A stretch of DNA of 33,766 bases from Mycobacterium asiaticum. GTDB lineage: Bacteria; Actinomycetota; Actinomycetes; Mycobacteriales; Mycobacteriaceae. The translations under genes and the position numbers were made by a program. This document shows positions 31,701-33,766 of the stretch, in pieces (position 1 is the stretch's first letter; each line of letters begins with the position of its first letter). Where the stretch lies: the NCBI RefSeq assembly GCF_001668675.1, contig NZ_LZKQ01000047.1:1-33766 (forward strand), read 5' to 3'. The notes beneath the pieces were generated by a model. That model saw nothing but the letters and a program-made list of their open reading frames with translations, was not told the origin of the DNA and searched no databases.

Positions 31701-32872
31701 TCGACAACTTCAGCGACCTCTACGACAAGGACGCCGCCATGGGCGAGCGTGCCATCGCGATCGCCCGGCAGGGACTGTCCTATGGGGTGCACATCATGAC
31801 CAGCGCGACCGCCTGGCTGGTGGGTCAGAAGCAGCAGCTGGTCAACGTGTCGAACGCGCGCATCCAGTTGCGGCTGAGCAATCCCGACGAGACCCAGATG
31901 GGTGAGGGATTCGAACGTAAGAAGGCGGCCCGGAATACGTTGGACCGCCCCGGGTTCGGACTCACCCGGGAGGGCTTCGAGTTGTTGATCGGGGTGCCCG
32001 AGGTGATCGGCGCGGCCGGCGACCGGGTGGGCACGCGCGACATCGGGACCCTGATCGCGGGCGTGACCGGGGTGGGCAGGGTGGAGAGTTTGGCGCGGCT
32101 GCCCGAACGGATCGGGCTGGCCGAGGTCGCCACCGCGTTCGTCGCCGGTGCCGGGCACGCAGATCCGCTGAACATCCCATTCGGGATCGGCGAAACCGCC
32201 CTGCAGCCGGTGGTGCTGCCAGCTCGCGTGGTGCCCAACCTTCTGGTGGTCGGACGTCAGTCGTGCGGCAAGACGACCACCCTGGCTGCGATCGGCCAGT
32301 CGGTGGTGGCGCGGTGCACTCCCGAGCAGGCGCAGATCACCATCATCGACCCCAAGACCTCGCTGATCGGCAAGATCCAAGGCGATCATGTGCGGGCCTA
32401 CGCGTACACCGCCGATGACATCGACACCGTGATCGCCGAGTTGGCTGAACTGCTGTGGGACCGGTTGCCGCCGTCGGGCTTGAGCCAGGAAGAGCTGCTC
32501 AGTCGCGGCGACTGGGACGGTCCTCACCACTTCGTCCTGATCGACGATGAACAGGAACTACGACCGCACGGTCTGCTGGGCAAGAACGCGGCGACCGCGC
32601 CGTTGTGGGGCCTGATCGAACGAAGCCGCGAGATCGGCTTGCATGTGATCGCCTCGCGGCTGCCCGGCAACTGGGCGGGCGTCGCGGTTACCAACCCGTT
32701 CCTGCAGAAGATGACGGGTTCGCGGGCGCCGACGCTGTTCATGGACAACGACCCCGCGGCGGTGAAAGTGTTCGGCCGAACCAGCGCGCAGCAGCTGCCG
32801 CCCGGCCGTGGTCTGTTGGTCACCACCGACGGAGTGATGGAGGGAGTCCTGGTAGGAGACCTGCAGACCTGA
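28790..32872 (+). CDS. eccC2: EccC, three-ATPase type VII secretion motor, unsplit, ESX-2-like
   Basis: A 1360-residue FtsK/SpoIIIE-family ATPase that recognises ESX substrates and drives export. Two membrane helices (about 38-60 and 69-86) anchor it, followed by the stalk domain. ATPase 1 has Walker A GTSGSGKS (Lys503) and Walker B LVIIDE (Asp610-Glu611). ATPase 2 has a degenerate Walker A ATAQRGKS (Lys865) and Walker B LVIDN with Asn for Glu. ATPase 3 has GRQSCGKTT (Lys1161) and VLIDD. One polypeptide, as in ESX-2, -3, -4 and -5, rather than the split pair of ESX-1 in M. tuberculosis. The eccB-eccC-PE-PPE order supports ESX-2. Confidence 0.95.
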   Translation: MSKRGFVRGKRAQPTTVPPVRVAVAAPLALPEREPRNILLMIALPALLVGIIGTLVVMYASGVRSLQSGFFPMVGLVGFGALMFGGRFGRGRRITWGEQEKQRRSYLRQLDDDREEVQRAAHQQRRSQLFVHADPQRFDTLIGGPRMWERRPTDPDFLDVRLGVGVQQASESAVSLQWPDVPIGEELEPVTGGALRDFIVEQSKIRGIGKVLSLRSKPGFSFIAEDPIELHGLMRAMLCALAVYHSPHDLKLMVVTRHPEHWQWLVWLPHNQHDEMFDACGLRRLVFASPTELEEALDAELHRKGRGPWTPPATASPTSMPSTIEVSSALGPHWLIVDDNVGTPEQWEGVTGQKGMAGITVLRLATRVGVGVGFTDESQRFALRAGRLSHRNAFYAVADTLAGSTANRYARALARWSPMSADELSETESQGGELLRALGISDPRELDVEKLWAESRGRGDPRWAMVPVGVKQSGELQYVILRAKDFGGYGFHSVVIGTSGSGKSEYFLSLCSGIALTHSPESFIVIFVDMKFESAAQDLQGFPHVAGSLSNLGKDDRHLAERMRKAINGEISRRYRLFKDAGARDANEYEEMRLAGRDLEPVPILLVIIDEYLELFIHHPEWIDLVIHIGQEGRGCNVFFTLGGQRLDLSSLSKAKSNIAFRVALRAETAEDSRDVIGSDAALHLPSQENGYALLKVGPRDLDQFRCFYVSAPFVVPKRVTEVNQTVAMSFSQPRAYTWAYQPLSDSDSAALAVADEPAEPDEFLFHPDGFRKKKLVDVVRESLISHPARPPHQIWLPPLEVSEPIDALVARWRGRPWHVNYGRNPGLVFPLGVVDIPEEHDQRVHVVNAETDNIMVVATAQRGKSTTLMTLMTSAALMYRPERVTFFCIGASLFPVEDLPHVASVVSPTDAEGVSRTIASIEGLILAREASFKRYQIDVSEFRERRFGVDGPTGGGTDPDDKFGDVFLVIDNFSDLYDKDAAMGERAIAIARQGLSYGVHIMTSATAWLVGQKQQLVNVSNARIQLRLSNPDETQMGEGFERKKAARNTLDRPGFGLTREGFELLIGVPEVIGAAGDRVGTRDIGTLIAGVTGVGRVESLARLPERIGLAEVATAFVAGAGHADPLNIPFGIGETALQPVVLPARVVPNLLVVGRQSCGKTTTLAAIGQSVVARCTPEQAQITIIDPKTSLIGKIQGDHVRAYAYTADDIDTVIAELAELLWDRLPPSGLSQEELLSRGDWDGPHHFVLIDDEQELRPHGLLGKNAATAPLWGLIERSREIGLHVIASRLPGNWAGVAVTNPFLQKMTGSRAPTLFMDNDPAAVKVFGRTSAQQLPPGRGLLVTTDGVMEGVLVGDLQT

Positions 32873-32953
32873 ATCGACACGCGAGGGCCGCCACCCTAGA
32901 CTCAGCGCAACTTGCGGCCGCTCGGGCAGGTCGCGACGGATCGAGAGGCAGAT

Positions 32954-33259
32954 ATGACTGGGATGTTCGGCATGGTGCCGGGTGCCGTTGACTTGTCGGC
33001 GGCCGCTGAGGCAGGGCTCAGCGAGGAAATGGCCGCGACCACCGCGGCCGGTGCCGCCGCACTCACCGGGGTCCTGCCGATGGCAGCAGACGCCGACTCG
33101 ATCGCGTTCGCCGCTGCCTTGAATGCCGCCGGCGCCGCCTACCTCGCGACGTCGGCGGAGCACATCGGCCAGCGAGTCGCGTTCTCCGGCGCCCAGGGCC
33201 TGGCATCTGCCGCCGCCACCGCCGCCGAGGGCGCCAACGCGGTCGCGATGGGGCTGTAG
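32954..33259 (+). CDS. PE-family protein, PE36-like, without the PE motif
   Basis: A 101-residue helical protein directly after eccC. The segment DADSIAFAAALNAAGAAYLA, followed by TSAEHIGQRVAFSG, resembles my recollection of PE36, the ESX-2 PE protein (77 aa). The usual Pro-Glu near positions 8-9 is Pro9-Gly10 here. The tyrosine near the end of helix 2 is followed by LATSAE, so no exact YxxxD/E is present. The start ATG at 32954 has GAGAGG six bases upstream; the frame is open further upstream but without a better site. The PPE partner starts nine bases downstream. Substrate or structural role inferred from ESX loci. Confidence 0.82.
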   Translation: MTGMFGMVPGAVDLSAAAEAGLSEEMAATTAAGAAALTGVLPMAADADSIAFAAALNAAGAAYLATSAEHIGQRVAFSGAQGLASAAATAAEGANAVAMGL

Positions 33260-33268
33260 GACGAGCAG

Positions 33269-33766
33269 ATGCCGGATCCCCGGTGGACCGGGCCACCCGA
33301 GGTGGTCGCGGCGATCTTTGAAGCGGGTTCCCCCGCGTCCGTGATTGCCAACAATGTCGTGTGGGTGACCGAGACGGCCAACAAGGAGCTGTCGGCCGGG
33401 CTTTCCACGTTGAACAACCTGGCCACCGCGGCGCAGTGGCAGGGCGTGGGCTCGGTCGAGTCGACGGTTGCGGTCACCGGCCTCAACGCCGGCCTGCAGA
33501 CGCTGGTCGGCTGGACGGCCGAAAAGATCAACGTGACGCAGGCCGCCGTCGAAGCCTTCACGCTCGCGCGGTCGGCTGTGATCCCCTCGGTGGTCTCGCA
33601 GACCAACCGCGACGAGTGGAGCGTGCTCAACGCCACGAATTTCTTCGGACAGAACACCCCGGGGATCGTCGAACGTGACATTGAGTATTTCAGCGAGCAC
33701 TGGCCGCACAACTCGAGCGTGGGCTGGACGTACTCGGCCGCGCTGAGCGCGCTGGTTGCGGCCTTG
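33269..33766 (+). CDS. PPE-family protein, PPE69-like, truncated by the window end
   Basis: The first 166 codons are open to the last base. Pro9-Pro10-Glu11 lies in WTGPPEVVAAIFEAGSP, WQG (57-59) is the WxG motif, and LNATNFFGQNTPGIVERDIE is the conserved end of the PPE fold. It pairs with the PE-like gene nine bases upstream, as PPE69 follows PE36 in the ESX-2 locus. In that locus the next genes would be esxD, esxC, espG2, eccD2, mycP2, eccE2 and eccA2, which lie beyond this window if present. The C-terminal subfamily cannot be judged. Confidence 0.88.
   Translation, partial: MPDPRWTGPPEVVAAIFEAGSPASVIANNVVWVTETANKELSAGLSTLNNLATAAQWQGVGSVESTVAVTGLNAGLQTLVGWTAEKINVTQAAVEAFTLARSAVIPSVVSQTNRDEWSVLNATNFFGQNTPGIVERDIEYFSEHWPHNSSVGWTYSAALSALVAAL

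Overview
This is high-GC actinobacterial DNA from a Mycobacterium chromosome, just downstream of the replication origin. The evidence is gene order. From 488 to 14408 it follows, gene for gene, the M. tuberculosis block Rv0008c-Rv0020c plus leuT: cwsA, ppiA, the Rv0010c type, crgA, the Rv0012 type, trpG, pknB, pknA, pbpA, rodA, pstP, fhaB, fhaA, tRNA-Leu(CAG). From 20676 to 27235 it follows Rv0022c-Rv0030. An inserted Amt gene, a PPE/GNAT/pirin/acyl-CoA dehydrogenase segment and a complete ESX core start all argue against M. tuberculosis itself. A slow-growing non-tuberculous species is my best guess. Comparisons with M. tuberculosis are from memory, not from a search.

Layout. (1) 1-330: the 3' stump of an IS481-type transposase. 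(2) 488-14098: cell division, peptidoglycan synthesis and Ser/Thr phospho-signalling. CwsA and CrgA are division proteins. RodA (SEDS glycosyltransferase) and PbpA (transpeptidase) build peptidoglycan. PknA and PknB phosphorylate, PstP dephosphorylates, and FhaA and FhaB read phosphothreonine. fhaA to pknB is one minus-strand transcription unit, mostly with 4-bp start/stop overlaps, converging on trpG. (3) 14326-14502: leuT, an intrinsic terminator and a long near-perfect hairpin. (4) 14570-20570: an Amt transporter with a replaced pore histidine, a small YdeI/OmdA-like protein, a PPE-PPW protein behind a possible iron box, then GNAT, pirin and acyl-CoA dehydrogenase genes on the minus strand. 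(5) 20676-21239: whiB5, divergent from an XRE-family regulator, with direct repeats between them. (6) 21240-33766: one co-directional accessory-plus-ESX locus. It runs XRE regulator, NlpC/P60 hydrolase, two DUF4226-type proteins, an EspC/WXG100-like protein, a DUF2694-type protein, a DUF5631/5632-type protein and a YbaB/DUF2710-type protein. These are followed by eccB, a full-length three-ATPase eccC, a PE36-like protein and a PPE69-like protein that runs off the window.

The most interesting point is region 6. In M. tuberculosis Rv0023-Rv0030 is an orphan block beside a transposase remnant (Rv0031), while ESX-2 lies elsewhere with paralogous flanking genes (Rv3896c-Rv3899c). Here the block leads directly into an ESX-2-type core. 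This suggests Rv0023-Rv0030 is the regulatory and accessory module of a type VII secretion locus whose machinery was lost in the tubercle bacillus. No stretch over 300 bases lacks a gene. The largest gap (25394-25648) holds a probable 47-codon gene on the opposite strand.
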